DNA of 64,000 bases from Billgrantia kenyensis. Lineage in GTDB: Bacteria; Pseudomonadota; Gammaproteobacteria; Pseudomonadales; Halomonadaceae. The translations under genes and the position numbers were made by a program. The notes beneath the pieces are model-generated. The model was not told the DNA's origin and did not search any database. It saw only the letters and a program-made list of their open reading frames with translations. Positions 37,596 to 48,216 of this stretch are shown piece after piece. Within the stretch, counting starts at the first letter, position 1, and every line of letters starts with the position of its first letter. The stretch is from positions 102,437 to 166,436 of the forward strand of contig NZ_JACEFT010000010.1 of the NCBI RefSeq assembly GCF_013697085.1, written 5' to 3'.

Positions 37596-38333
37596 TCACG
37601 ACGGTTTCTCGTGCAAGAGGTTGGCAGGCAGCGCGACCAGGCTGAGCAGCCGACCCTCGTGCAGGCACACCATGCCGAAAACCTCACGGCCGATCGTCCA
37701 GCCGCTGCCCAGATCCTCGCGCAGGCGCAGGCGAACCGGGCCAAGGCCTTCCCAGGCGGTCAGCTCGGCCGCCTGGAAGTGGAACATCCTGCCTACCAGG
37801 GGGTAGAGGGCCTTGAACAGGCTCTCCTTGAGGGAGAAGGTCGCGCTGACTATCAGCGCCAGATTCGCTGGGCTCAGTGCTTCCAGGCGGGCGATTTCCT
37901 CGGGGGTGAGCACCCTTCTGGCAAGCCGCTCGGCCTGCTCCTCGGCCAGCAGCCGTTCGGCGTCAAGACCAATGCCGGCATAGGCCTGGCGATGGGCGAC
38001 CAGTGCCGCGGCCCAGCCATGGCTATGGGTAATGGCGCCAACGCAGTCCACGGGCCAGCGCGGGGAGCGATCCTCGTTCATCCCCGGTGCTGACTTGCGG
38101 CCGTCGAGCAGCCACAGCCCCCGGCGTGCGCACAGCCGTCCGGCAACGTATTCAGCGCGCCGCTTGAGCACGGCGTCGCTCAGCCGAGGCGGCAGGGCGA
38201 TGTCGTGCTGGCCGGGGGTGTCGTCCAGGCGGGCCGGATCGAAGCTTGCCGTCACCAGCCGGGCGCCAGGCAGGGGCAATTTCCAGGGCCAGGTGCTGGT
38301 ATAGGGGCCGAGAAAGACAGGAGAGGCGTCCAT
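37596..38333 (-). CDS. 4'-phosphopantetheinyl transferase, EntD family
   Basis: 245 residues. EntD-type blocks in order: RRAEYVAGRLCARRGL near 58-73, AITHSHGWAAALV near 100-112, magnesium-binding GIGLDAERL near 121-129 and FSLKESLFKALYPLVGR near 166-182. It transfers phosphopantetheine from CoA to carrier proteins, typically of siderophore or polyketide/peptide synthases; no such synthase is in this window. It lies on the opposite strand between trpD and trpC, with its stop 3 bp from the trpD stop. Confidence 0.9.
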   Translation of the reverse strand: MDASPVFLGPYTSTWPWKLPLPGARLVTASFDPARLDDTPGQHDIALPPRLSDAVLKRRAEYVAGRLCARRGLWLLDGRKSAPGMNEDRSPRWPVDCVGAITHSHGWAAALVAHRQAYAGIGLDAERLLAEEQAERLARRVLTPEEIARLEALSPANLALIVSATFSLKESLFKALYPLVGRMFHFQAAELTAWEGLGPVRLRLREDLGSGWTIGREVFGMVCLHEGRLLSLVALPANLLHEKPS

Positions 38334-38402
38334 GGGCGAATTCTGTCATGGTCGCCTGATCGGTGCCATGCGCTGACTGCTGCGACGGCTTGCCAGCGCC
38401 CA

Positions 38403-38432
38403 TTTCCATGTCGAGCCGGGCCTAGGTAATAT
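38403..38432 (+). promoter_or_regulatory. Possible trpC promoter
   Basis: TTTCCA (38403-38408), 18 bp, TAATAT (38427-38432), about 55 nt before the trpC ATG. Such a promoter is needed because the intervening gene is on the other strand, although long readthrough from trpD is possible. Confidence 0.35.
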
Positions 38433-38486
38433 GGTCCGCTCCCCGGCACCATCCGCGGCCAGCGCCGCCCGTATCGAGACAGCACC

Positions 38487-39293
38487 ATGAGCCCAACCAA
38501 GGACGCCCCGACCATTTTGACCCGCATCCTGGCCCGCAAGGACGAGGAAGTGGCCGAGCGCAGCCGCGCCGTGTCCGAAGCCGAATTGCTGGAGTTGGCT
38601 CGGCACCAGAGTGCACCGCGTGGCTTCATCGCCGCCCTCGACCGGCGTATTGCCGAGGGCGACCCGGCGGTGATCGCCGAGATCAAGAAGGCGTCTCCCT
38701 CCAAGGGGGTGATCCGTGAGGATTTCCATCCCGCCGAGATTGCCGCGAGCTATGCCGCTGGCGGTGCCTCCTGCCTCTCGGTGCTGACGGATGTCGACTT
38801 CTTCCAGGGCCATGAGGACTTCCTCATCGCCGCCCGCGAGGCATGCGAGCTGCCGGTGATCCGCAAGGACTTCATTACCCACGGCTACCAGGTCAGCGAA
38901 GCGCGGGCCATTGGTGCCGACTGTATCCTGCTCATCGTCGCTGCGCTGGACGATGCCCGGATGGCCGACCTCTACCAGCAGGCCACGGCACAGGGCATGG
39001 ACGTGCTGGTCGAGGTGCACGACGCCCTGGAGCTCGAGCGTGCGCTCAAGCTCGGCATTGGCCTGGTGGGTATCAACAACCGTAACCTGCATACCTTCGA
39101 AACCCGCCTGGAAACCACCCTGGAACTGCTGTCGCGCATTCCAGCTGGGGTCACCGTGGTCACGGAGTCCGGTATCCACACCCAGGCCGACGTGCTGCGC
39201 ATGCGCGAGCACGACGTTCACGGCTTCCTGGTTGGTGAGGCCTTCATGCGCGAAGCCGACGCCGGCGAGGCGCTGCGCAGGCTTTTCTTCTAG
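38487..39293 (+). CDS. trpC: Indole-3-glycerol phosphate synthase
   Basis: 268 residues, the monofunctional length (no fused TrpF). TIM-barrel signatures [33 protein letters not shown] with the catalytic Lys/Glu region, [39 protein letters not shown] and [12 protein letters not shown]. It closes the indole ring from CdRP. trpA, trpB and trpF are not in the window, as in pseudomonads where these are unlinked. Confidence 0.97.
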   Translation: MSPTKDAPTILTRILARKDEEVAERSRAVSEAELLELARHQSAPRGFIAALDRRIAEGDPAVIAEIKKASPSKGVIREDFHPAEIAASYAAGGASCLSVLTDVDFFQGHEDFLIAAREACELPVIRKDFITHGYQVSEARAIGADCILLIVAALDDARMADLYQQATAQGMDVLVEVHDALELERALKLGIGLVGINNRNLHTFETRLETTLELLSRIPAGVTVVTESGIHTQADVLRMREHDVHGFLVGEAFMREADAGEALRRLFF

Positions 39294-39352
39294 GCTAAGC
39301 TCCATCGCTACGAATAGGGCAGCCAACACGCTGCCTTTATCAGGAGGCCCTC

Positions 39353-39727
39353 ATGTTTGACCACGTCAAATTTGGTGTCAGCGATTATGAAGCGAGCAAG
39401 GCCTTCTTCCTGAAAGCGCTCGAGCCGCTCGGGGTAGTAGGAGGTGCGGAAGGTGAGCCGTCATACGGCATCGAGCTTTGCGGTAAGGGAGACGCCTCGC
39501 TGTGCCTGTACCAAGCCAAGGAGAAGCCCGCTCCCCTGCATATCGCGTTTCATGCCGACTCTCGCCAGCAGGTAGATGCCTTCCATCGTGCGGCACTGCA
39601 AGCAGGTGGCCAGGACAACGGTGCGCCTGGCCTGCGTCAGAACTATCATGCGTATTACTATGCCGCCTTCGTCATCGGCCCGGATGGACACAACATCGAA
39701 GCGGTGTGCCACCAGCCCGAGTCCTGA
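39353..39727 (+). CDS. VOC (glyoxalase/dioxygenase fold) protein
   Basis: 124 residues forming one vicinal-oxygen-chelate domain: FDHVKFGVSDYEASKAFFLKAL at the start and YYAAFVIGPDGHNIEAVCHQP at the end carry the usual His and Glu metal-ligand positions, with HIAFHADSRQQVDAFHRAAL between. Substrate unknown; similar small proteins are often annotated as glyoxalase-like or bleomycin-resistance-like without evidence. AGGAGGCC before ATG 39353 is a strong ribosome site. Confidence 0.85.
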   Translation: MFDHVKFGVSDYEASKAFFLKALEPLGVVGGAEGEPSYGIELCGKGDASLCLYQAKEKPAPLHIAFHADSRQQVDAFHRAALQAGGQDNGAPGLRQNYHAYYYAAFVIGPDGHNIEAVCHQPES

Positions 39728-39757
39728 TCCCTCCATCGCTAGCTCTCTAGTGGTCGC

Positions 39758-39958
39758 TCACCGATTGAATAGCCAGAGCAGTGCCGAGAGAAGCACGCTG
39801 ATCAGGATCATGGTGGTGAGGGGGAAGTAGAACGAGAAGTTCTCGCGCCGAATGGTGATATCGCCCGGCAGCTGGCCGAACGGCAGCTTGGAGAGCCAGG
39901 GCCAGAGCAGGCCGACCACCACGATGCACAGGCCGATCGCGATCAGGGTGCGGGACAT
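39758..39958 (-). CDS. DUF2905 family membrane protein
   Basis: 66 residues with two membrane helices (IAIGLCIVVVGLLWPWL and FPLTTMILISVLLSALLWLF) joined by the conserved GQLPGDITIRRENFSFYFP loop that defines DUF2905. Inner membrane; function unknown. Complete despite its size, matching the family's usual length. Confidence 0.88.
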   Translation of the reverse strand: MSRTLIAIGLCIVVVGLLWPWLSKLPFGQLPGDITIRRENFSFYFPLTTMILISVLLSALLWLFNR

Positions 39959-40014
39959 CCAGCCTCCCGTTGCGGGTTACCTGCGCTCCATGGTAATGCC
40001 TGCAGGCTGAGCCC

Positions 40015-40045
40015 GAAAGGCCGGCGGCTTCCCCGCCGGCCTTTC
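40015..40045. terminator. Terminator between the NTF2-like gene and the DUF2905 gene
   Basis: GAAAGGCCGGCGG (40015-40027), 5-nt loop, CCGCCGGCCTTTC (40033-40045): a perfect 13-bp stem. It can terminate the minus-strand gene ending at 40079. Confidence 0.75.
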
Positions 40046-40078
40046 TCTATATGGCCGTTTGGCGCCCTTGTGCTGCGC

Positions 40079-40651
40079 TTACTCGGCGGCGCTGAAGGGC
40101 AGCGAGGAGTGGTGGAGCACGATGCGCAGGGTGCCTTCGTCATCCAGGTGGTAGCCCCAGGTCTTGTCCACGGTGGTGGTATTGCCCTCGGCATCGAGGA
40201 TCGACACGTTGCCCATGGTCAGGGCGACGTCACCGCTGATGAGGATGGCAGCGTTGTCGATGGTGACCTCCTGCCAGCCCTTCAGGGCAAAGCCGCTGTC
40301 TTCGCTGTACTCCTCGCTGTGGCCGACGAAGTAGGCCAGTGCACCCTCGGGTGTGGTGCGGAAGGTTTGCGGCGCCTCGGCCAGAGTGGGCTTGAAGAGC
40401 ACCGCACCCATGTCATAGCCGTAGGCGCTGTCGATCACGTGCTGCGCCAGCTCGCGGGCGGCATCGATGCCTTCCGCCTCATAGGCGTTGGAGATCGCGA
40501 CCAAGGCGTCCCCCCAGGCTTGCTGCGCCGCCAGCACCTGATCTTCGGTGATGTCGCCGCCCAGATGGGTGACCTCGGTGGCGTTGGCAAGGCCGGCAGC
40601 GCCGAAGCCGAGCGCGAAAGCCGTTGCGGTAATCAGGGGCTTGAGTGTCAT
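40079..40651 (-). CDS. Secreted NTF2-like (SnoaL-type) protein
   Basis: 190 residues. A signal peptide (MTLKPLITATAFALGFGAAGLANA-T, about 1-24) predicts periplasmic export. The mature region has the cone-shaped NTF2-like layout: an N-terminal helix (VLAAQQAWGDALVAISNAYEAEG), a middle helix (TTPEGALAYFVGHSEEY), and sheet strands (AILISGDVALTMGNVSILDAEG, KTWGYHLDDEGTLRIVLHHSSLPF) typical of the DUF4440/SnoaL group. No catalytic residues can be assigned; function unknown. Confidence 0.7.
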   Translation of the reverse strand: MTLKPLITATAFALGFGAAGLANATEVTHLGGDITEDQVLAAQQAWGDALVAISNAYEAEGIDAARELAQHVIDSAYGYDMGAVLFKPTLAEAPQTFRTTPEGALAYFVGHSEEYSEDSGFALKGWQEVTIDNAAILISGDVALTMGNVSILDAEGNTTTVDKTWGYHLDDEGTLRIVLHHSSLPFSAAE

Positions 40652-40705
40652 GATCCGTCTCCTGTCGATAGTCCGTTTAGTGCTTGATCAGCAAGCCTCG
40701 ACATC

Positions 40706-43700
40706 CTACCAGCTCAGCTGGCGCAGGTGGGTCAGCAGCCCTTGCAGGGGGTGCGGCAGGGCCTGGCCGGATAAGCGACTGGCCTGGCTGCGGCAGGAGT
40801 AGCCGGTGGCCAGCAGACGGCCCGGGTTGGCCTCGTCCTCGACCACCGGCTGCCACGACTGGGCATAGATGGTCTTCGAGGTTTCCAGATTGCGCGCCTC
40901 GTGGCCGTAGGTGCCGGACATACCGCAGCAGCCGGTGGCGACGAGCTCGAGCTCGAAGCCGAAGGCGGCGAAGACCTGCTGCCACGCCTTGGGACTGCCC
41001 GGAGCGTTGGTCTTCTCGGTGCAGTGGGAGAGCAGCCGGAAGCTCGGGTCGTCGAGTTTCTCGAGCTCCCGGGCGAGGGCCGGCGGCGCCAGGCGCTGGC
41101 TCTGAGCCACCAGCCACTCCTGCAGCATCAGCACCTCGGGCACGGCATCGGGGCCCAGCGCCTTCACGTACTCCTGGCGGTAGGTGAGGGTCATGGCTGG
41201 GTCGATGCCCACCAGCGGCACGCCGAACTCGGCCAGGGCGCGCAGCCGCCGCGCCTGTTTCTCCGCGGTTCGCTCGAAGGCGCCGAGGAAACCCTGCACG
41301 TGCAGCGGTTTGCCGTTGGCCGTGTAGGGGGCGACGAACACCTTGATGTCCAGCCGCGAGAGCAGCTCGACGATGTCCAGCACCAGTTCGGCTTCGAAGT
41401 GGCTGGTGAAGGCGTCCTGCACGATCACCACGCTTCTGGCCTTCTGCGCCTCGCTGAGCAGGCCCAGCGAGATCGGCGTGGCCTCGGCAACGCCCCAGGT
41501 GCGCAGCTGCTTGGCCAGCCGTGCGCGGGAGAGGCGCGGGCTGTCGACCAGCCCGATCCGCTCTGACAGCAGCTTGTCCACCAGGCGATTGCCCAGCGCG
41601 GCGTTGTAGAGCGGCGCGGCGTGGGCGAGATAGGGCACGAAGAACTCCATGCCACCGATCAGGTAGTCCCGCAGCGGGCGCAGGTAGCGGCCGTGGTAGA
41701 CCTCGAGGAACTGCGAGCGCGAGTCCGGCACGTTGACCTTGATCGGGCACTGGCCGGCGCAGGACTTGCAGGCCAGGCAGCCCGCCATGGCGTCGTAGAC
41801 CTCATGGGAGAAGTCGGTCTCGTCGCGGCGGCGCCAGCTGTTGCGCGCCCGCGCCGGGAAGGAGGTGATGAAGCCCCACACCCCCTCGCGGCGCTTCGCT
41901 CTTGCCTCTTCGAGCAGGTCGATCCCGGTGTTGCCCTGCAGACGTAACCACTCGCGGACGAGGCTGGCGCGTCCCTTGGGCGAGTGGATGCGGTCGCGGG
42001 TGGCCTTCCACGAGGGGCACATGGCGTCGTCGGGGTCGTAGTTGTAGCAGGCGCCGTTGCCGTTGCAGTACACCGTGGCGGCATGGGCCTGCCATACGCG
42101 CTGGTCGATCTGGCGGTCGAGCTGGCCGCGCGTGGACACGCCGTCGATGGTCAGCAGGCCCGGGTCGACCAGTTTGACGGGTATTTCGGCATTGGCGTCG
42201 GCAGGCGTGGCGATCTTCCCCGGGTTCAACTGGTTGTGCGGGTCGAACGCCGCCTTGACCCGCTGCAGGCTGGGGTAGAGTTCGCCGAAGAACTTGGGCG
42301 CGTACTCGGAGCGCACGCCCTTGCCGTGCTCGCCCCACAGCAGGCCGCCGTACTTGTGGGTCAGCTCGGCCACCTCGTCGGAGACTTCGCGGATCAGCCG
42401 CTCCTGCTCGGGGTCCTTCATGTCGATGGCGGGGCGCACATGCAGCACGCCGGCATCGACATGGCCGAACATGCCATAGCTGAGCCCGCGGGCGTCCAGT
42501 GCGGCGCGAAACTCGGCGATGAAGTCGGCCAGATGCTCCGGCGGCACCGCGGTGTCCTCGACGAAGGGGATCGGCCGCTTCTCGCCCTTCTCGTCGACCT
42601 TGGCATTGCCCAGCAGCCCCACGGCGCGCTTGCGCATGCCGTAGACCTGCTGGATCTGGGCGCGCCCCTGGGCCAGGGTGTAGCCGAGGCGCGGCACGCT
42701 CTCATCCGCTTCCAGGTGACGACAGAAGGCGTCCACCCGTTCGGTGAGCCGCCTGGGGTCGTCGTCGTTGAACTCGATCAGGTTGATGCCGCTAATGGCC
42801 ACCGCCTGGCGTTCGGCCGTGACGGTGTCGCCCTCGGCAGATCTCTGGGGCTCCTCGCTGGGAAAGAACTCCGCCACGCTGTCCCAGACGAAATCCTCCA
42901 TGGCCAGCAGCAGCACCTTGTCGTCCACCGTCTCGATGGAAGTGGGTTTCGCCGCAAGCGCCTGCGGCTGGTCCTGTGAAGAGCCCATCAAGGCCTTGGC
43001 GTCGCGCAGGGCATCCATGAAGCCGGAATAGCGCACGTTGACCAGGGTCGAGTGCTTGGGGATCGGCAGTACGTTGAGCACCGCCTCGTTGAGGAAACCC
43101 AGCGAGCCCTCGGAACCGCACAGCAGGCTGTTCATGTCGAGACGGCCCTGTGCGTCACGGAGATGCGCCAGGTCGTAGCCGGTCAGGCAGCGGTTGAGCG
43201 GTGGGAATTTGGCGGCGATCAGCTCGCGCTGGGTGTCGATGATCTCCCGTGCGGTGCGGTAGGCGTTGCCGATTGCACCACTGTGGTGGCACAGCGACTC
43301 CAGCTCGCCATCGTCCACCGGGCGACTGACCAGCCGCTCGCCGCCGAGCAGCACGCTGTCGAGCTCGAGCACGTGATCACGGGTCTTGCCGTACTCGCAG
43401 CTACCCTGGCCGCTGGCATCGGTGGAGATCATGCCGCCGATGGTGGCGCGGTTGGAGGTGGAGAGGTCCGGGGCGAAGAACAGCCCATGCGGCTTCAGAG
43501 CCGCGTTGAGCTGATCCTTTACCACGCCGGCCTGCACCCGCACCCGGCGGTTCTCGACGTCGATCTCGAGAATCCGGTTCATGTGGCGTGAGACGTCGAC
43601 CACCAGGCCATCGGTCAGCGACTGGCCGTTGGTGCCGGTACCGCCACCGCGGGGCGTGAGTACCACCTGGCGATGCTCGGGCTCGGCGGCCAGGCGGGCG

Positions 43701-43909
43701 ACAAGCTCGAGATCACCGGCATGGCGCGGGAACAGCGCGGCCTGGGGCAGGCGCTGGTAGATCGAGTTGTCGGTGGCCAGCACCGTGCGGCTGGCGTAGT
43801 CCGGGGCGATCTCGCCTTCGAACCCGGCGGCTTTCAGCACTTCGAGAAAACGCAGGTAGTCGGCACCCAGTGCGGCACTCGCGGCCGTCGTGTCCAGTCT
43901 TGCAATCAT
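40706..43909 (-). CDS. ydiJ: YdiJ-type FAD-binding and 4Fe-4S dehydrogenase (probable D-2-hydroxyglutarate dehydrogenase)
   Basis: 1067 residues (E. coli YdiJ 1018). The FAD-binding PCMH domain has PRGGGTGTNGQSL near 86-98 and SNRATIGGMISTDASGQGS; an FAD-oxidase C-terminal domain follows with YGMFGHVDAGVLHVRP and GGLLWGEHGKGVRSEY. Then come a CNGNGACYNY element, the 4Fe-4S motif CLACKSCAGQCP, and a CCG domain (TGCCGMSGTYGHE). E. coli YdiJ oxidises D-2-hydroxyglutarate; the same fold also serves D-lactate enzymes, so substrate is inferred. Cytosolic or peripheral membrane. Monocistronic. Confidence 0.92.
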   Translation of the reverse strand: MIARLDTTAASAALGADYLRFLEVLKAAGFEGEIAPDYASRTVLATDNSIYQRLPQAALFPRHAGDLELVARLAAEPEHRQVVLTPRGGGTGTNGQSLTDGLVVDVSRHMNRILEIDVENRRVRVQAGVVKDQLNAALKPHGLFFAPDLSTSNRATIGGMISTDASGQGSCEYGKTRDHVLELDSVLLGGERLVSRPVDDGELESLCHHSGAIGNAYRTAREIIDTQRELIAAKFPPLNRCLTGYDLAHLRDAQGRLDMNSLLCGSEGSLGFLNEAVLNVLPIPKHSTLVNVRYSGFMDALRDAKALMGSSQDQPQALAAKPTSIETVDDKVLLLAMEDFVWDSVAEFFPSEEPQRSAEGDTVTAERQAVAISGINLIEFNDDDPRRLTERVDAFCRHLEADESVPRLGYTLAQGRAQIQQVYGMRKRAVGLLGNAKVDEKGEKRPIPFVEDTAVPPEHLADFIAEFRAALDARGLSYGMFGHVDAGVLHVRPAIDMKDPEQERLIREVSDEVAELTHKYGGLLWGEHGKGVRSEYAPKFFGELYPSLQRVKAAFDPHNQLNPGKIATPADANAEIPVKLVDPGLLTIDGVSTRGQLDRQIDQRVWQAHAATVYCNGNGACYNYDPDDAMCPSWKATRDRIHSPKGRASLVREWLRLQGNTGIDLLEEARAKRREGVWGFITSFPARARNSWRRRDETDFSHEVYDAMAGCLACKSCAGQCPIKVNVPDSRSQFLEVYHGRYLRPLRDYLIGGMEFFVPYLAHAAPLYNAALGNRLVDKLLSERIGLVDSPRLSRARLAKQLRTWGVAEATPISLGLLSEAQKARSVVIVQDAFTSHFEAELVLDIVELLSRLDIKVFVAPYTANGKPLHVQGFLGAFERTAEKQARRLRALAEFGVPLVGIDPAMTLTYRQEYVKALGPDAVPEVLMLQEWLVAQSQRLAPPALARELEKLDDPSFRLLSHCTEKTNAPGSPKAWQQVFAAFGFELELVATGCCGMSGTYGHEARNLETSKTIYAQSWQPVVEDEANPGRLLATGYSCRSQASRLSGQALPHPLQGLLTHLRQLSW

Positions 43910-43933
43910 GTGTCGTCGTATTCGGTCGTTTGA

Positions 43934-46124
<2,191 letters not shown>

Positions 46125-46243
46125 GGAGGGCCTCCTTGCGATCATGAGGGAACGTCGCACCGGTGGGCGACGGGGAGGGCGATTTGTGAACCCGTCCCGT
46201 AGCGGTCATGATAATCAGGACACGCCAAATAGGGATAGCTGGC

Positions 46244-47410
46244 ATGCTCTACCGCGATGACGACGTGCGTTACGGCCTACCATTGACGTTGACGATGGCG
46301 TTGGCGGCACTGGTCGTGATCGTTGCCGGGATACGTGCCGGTGCCGATCTGGTCATACCGATCCTGCTGGGGCTGTTCATCGCGGTAATCTGCACCTCGC
46401 CGGTGAACTGGCTTCATCGCCTCGGCCTGAGCCTGCGCCTGGCGGTCGTCGTCACGCTGCTGGTGATTGGCGGCTTTCTCTCCCTGGTCGGCCTGCTTGC
46501 GGCAAACGCCTTCGGCACTTTCATTCAGGCGCTGCCGGGCATCGAGGAGCGCCTCTACGAACATTACCTCAACATTCTCGACAGCCTGGCAGCCATGGGG
46601 CTTGCCATCAACCCTGATACCCTGGCCGGCCTGGTCGAGGGCGAGGAAGACCGCGGCTGGCTCTCTACCTTGCTGGGTGGGCTCGGTAACCTGCTCATGC
46701 AGAGTGTGGTAGTGGCGTTGCTGGTCATTTTCATGCTTTTCGAGACGCTCAATTTTCGCACCAAGGTGGCCTATGCGCTGAAGGATCCCGAAGCGAGCCT
46801 GCGCCGGTTCCACGAGTTCAGCCAGACACTCAAGCGCTACTTGGCGGTGAAGACCTTCGTCAGCCTGCTCACCGGTATCCTGGCCTGGCTGGCATGCATG
46901 TTGGCGGGTGTGGACTTTCCCGTGCTGTGGGGCGTGCTGGCCTTCGCTCTCAACTATATTCCCAATATCGGCTCAGCCATTGCCGCCATACCGCCGGTGC
47001 TGCTGCTGCTGGTGTCGCAGGATGGCGGGCTGCTCGAGGCACTGACGCTCGCCATGGCGTACCTGCTGATCAACTTCGTGCTCGGCAACCTGGTCGAGCC
47101 TCGCCTGATGGGCCGGGCCCTGGGGCTGTCGACCTTCGTGGCGTTCCTTTCGCTGGTAGTGTGGGGCTGGATGCTGGGAGTGGTGGGCATGCTGCTCTCG
47201 GTGGTACTCACCACCACGCTGAAGATCGCCCTGGAAAGCCATCCCCAGACGCGCTGGATCGCTTATCTGCTGGGGCCGGGCAAGCAGCCCCCGGGTGCGC
47301 ATCGTTCCCCCGAGGAAAGAGAGATTTTGCCTTCCGAGGAGGGCGAGCTGGGAGAGCCGCGGGCCGAAACGCAAACGCCCCGGCATGAGCCGGGGCGTGA
47401 CGAGCCGTGA
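46244..47410 (+). CDS. AI-2E family (TqsA/PerM-like) membrane protein
   Basis: 388 residues with about eight membrane helices and the family blocks RFHEFSQTLKRYLAVKTFVSLLTG, FPVLWGVLAFALNYIPNIGSAIAAIPP and NFVLGNLVEPRLMGRALGLS. TqsA exports autoinducer-2 in E. coli, while other members are Na+/H+ antiporters in halophiles; the substrate here is unknown. The C-terminal ~45 residues are hydrophilic and partly encoded by the trxA terminator hairpin. ATG 46244 follows AGGGATAG; an ATG at 46208 would add 12 residues without a ribosome site. Confidence 0.88.
   Translation: MLYRDDDVRYGLPLTLTMALAALVVIVAGIRAGADLVIPILLGLFIAVICTSPVNWLHRLGLSLRLAVVVTLLVIGGFLSLVGLLAANAFGTFIQALPGIEERLYEHYLNILDSLAAMGLAINPDTLAGLVEGEEDRGWLSTLLGGLGNLLMQSVVVALLVIFMLFETLNFRTKVAYALKDPEASLRRFHEFSQTLKRYLAVKTFVSLLTGILAWLACMLAGVDFPVLWGVLAFALNYIPNIGSAIAAIPPVLLLLVSQDGGLLEALTLAMAYLLINFVLGNLVEPRLMGRALGLSTFVAFLSLVVWGWMLGVVGMLLSVVLTTTLKIALESHPQTRWIAYLLGPGKQPPGAHRSPEEREILPSEEGELGEPRAETQTPRHEPGRDEP
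47375..47398 (-). terminator. trxA terminator inside the AI-2E family coding region
   Basis: ACGCCCCGGC (47375-47384), 4-nt loop, GCCGGGGCGT (47389-47398), a perfect 10-bp stem; on the minus strand it is followed by TTTGCGTTT. It lies 25 bp past the trxA stop and within the last codons of the convergent gene. Confidence 0.8.
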
Positions 47411-47422
47411 CGGAAAAAGCTG

Positions 47423-47746
47423 TCAGGCGTTCTGGTCGATGAACTGCACCAGTTGGGATTTGGACTGGGCGCCCACCAGCGAGGCAACCTTGGAGCCCGA
47501 CTTGAACAGCATCACGGTGGGAACGCCACGCACGCCCTGCTCGGCCGCAATCTCCGGGGCATCGTCGACATTGATGCTGACGACCTTGAGGTTGTCGGAA
47601 CGTTCCTCGGCAACCTCGTCGATCACCGGGGCCATGACCTTGCAGGGGCCGCACCAGGGGGCCCAGAACTTCAGCAGCACGGGCTGTTCGGATTTCAGGA
47701 CTTCCTGCTCGAAGTTGGCATTGGTGACATCGACGTTGTTGGCCAT
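47423..47746 (-). CDS. trxA: Thioredoxin 1
   Basis: 107 residues (E. coli TrxA 109). Active site WCGPC at 31-35 in FWAPWCGPCKVMAPVIDEVA; the conserved cis-proline is in RGVPTVMLFKSG. A general cytosolic disulfide reductant and electron donor for PAPS reductase, whose gene cysH is also in this window. CTGGAG precedes the ATG. Confidence 0.97.
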   Translation of the reverse strand: MANNVDVTNANFEQEVLKSEQPVLLKFWAPWCGPCKVMAPVIDEVAEERSDNLKVVSINVDDAPEIAAEQGVRGVPTVMLFKSGSKVASLVGAQSKSQLVQFIDQNA

Positions 47747-48216
47747 GTGAATCTCCAGTTACGTTGCGCTTCATCGAGCGTATCAGAGGGATATGCAGGG
47801 CATATCCGGTCGGCAGATGTTAGCGGTCGACCGGGCCTCTGGCAAATGGGCCGCGCTGGCGGCCATGGCGAAGCGCCCCCTTTCTGCCTTGCGACCTGCA
47901 CATGGGGGCAACCTGCCTAGTGACCGACAAATGCGTTAACGCGATTGTCCCGGTTGTATCCTCTTGTTCCCGAGTGTTTTGCAAGCCATTGAGGGATAAG
48001 GGCCTATCCTGCACTCAAGCTTAGACAAGGCCGGAGTTGTTGACTAATTTGCCAGTCATGGAGCGGCAGGTATATGGAAATGGCTCGGCTCCAGGGGCGC
48101 CATCCGGTTGTATCCCCGCATGCGTCATGAGGGCGAGATGAAGATAGCCATGACTCTGCATGTTTCGCCCAGTGCACACCCCTCGTCGCCGGGCCGCGAT
48201 AGGGAGAAACCAGGTC
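47747..48216. other. Intergenic region between trxA and fdhA
   Basis: 470 bp without a credible gene. It contains a 19-bp palindrome GGATATGC-AGG-GCATATCC (47789-47807) 43 bp upstream of trxA, and a 12-bp direct repeat CCGGTTGTATCC at 47950-47961 and 48104-48115. A possible fdhA promoter is TTGCCA (48049-48054), 16 bp, TATATG (48071-48076). I looked for a molybdenum-cofactor riboswitch fold and could not support one. Confidence 0.55.

Noticed and set aside
46208..46243. Upstream ATG start for the AI-2E family gene (12 extra residues)
   Set aside because: No ribosome site precedes it; the ATG at 46244 has AGGGATAG and gives the usual family start.
48013..48030. Shared 9-mer (CTTGTCTAA and complement) between the fdhA upstream region and the cysB palindrome, hinting at a CysB site
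   Set aside because: Only half of the palindrome is matched and there is no functional link between fdhA and CysB; likely chance.
47747..48216. Possible molybdenum-cofactor riboswitch upstream of fdhA
   Set aside because: I could not build the conserved multi-stem core; only repeats and a palindrome are visible. A covariance-model search (Rfam Moco motif) would decide.
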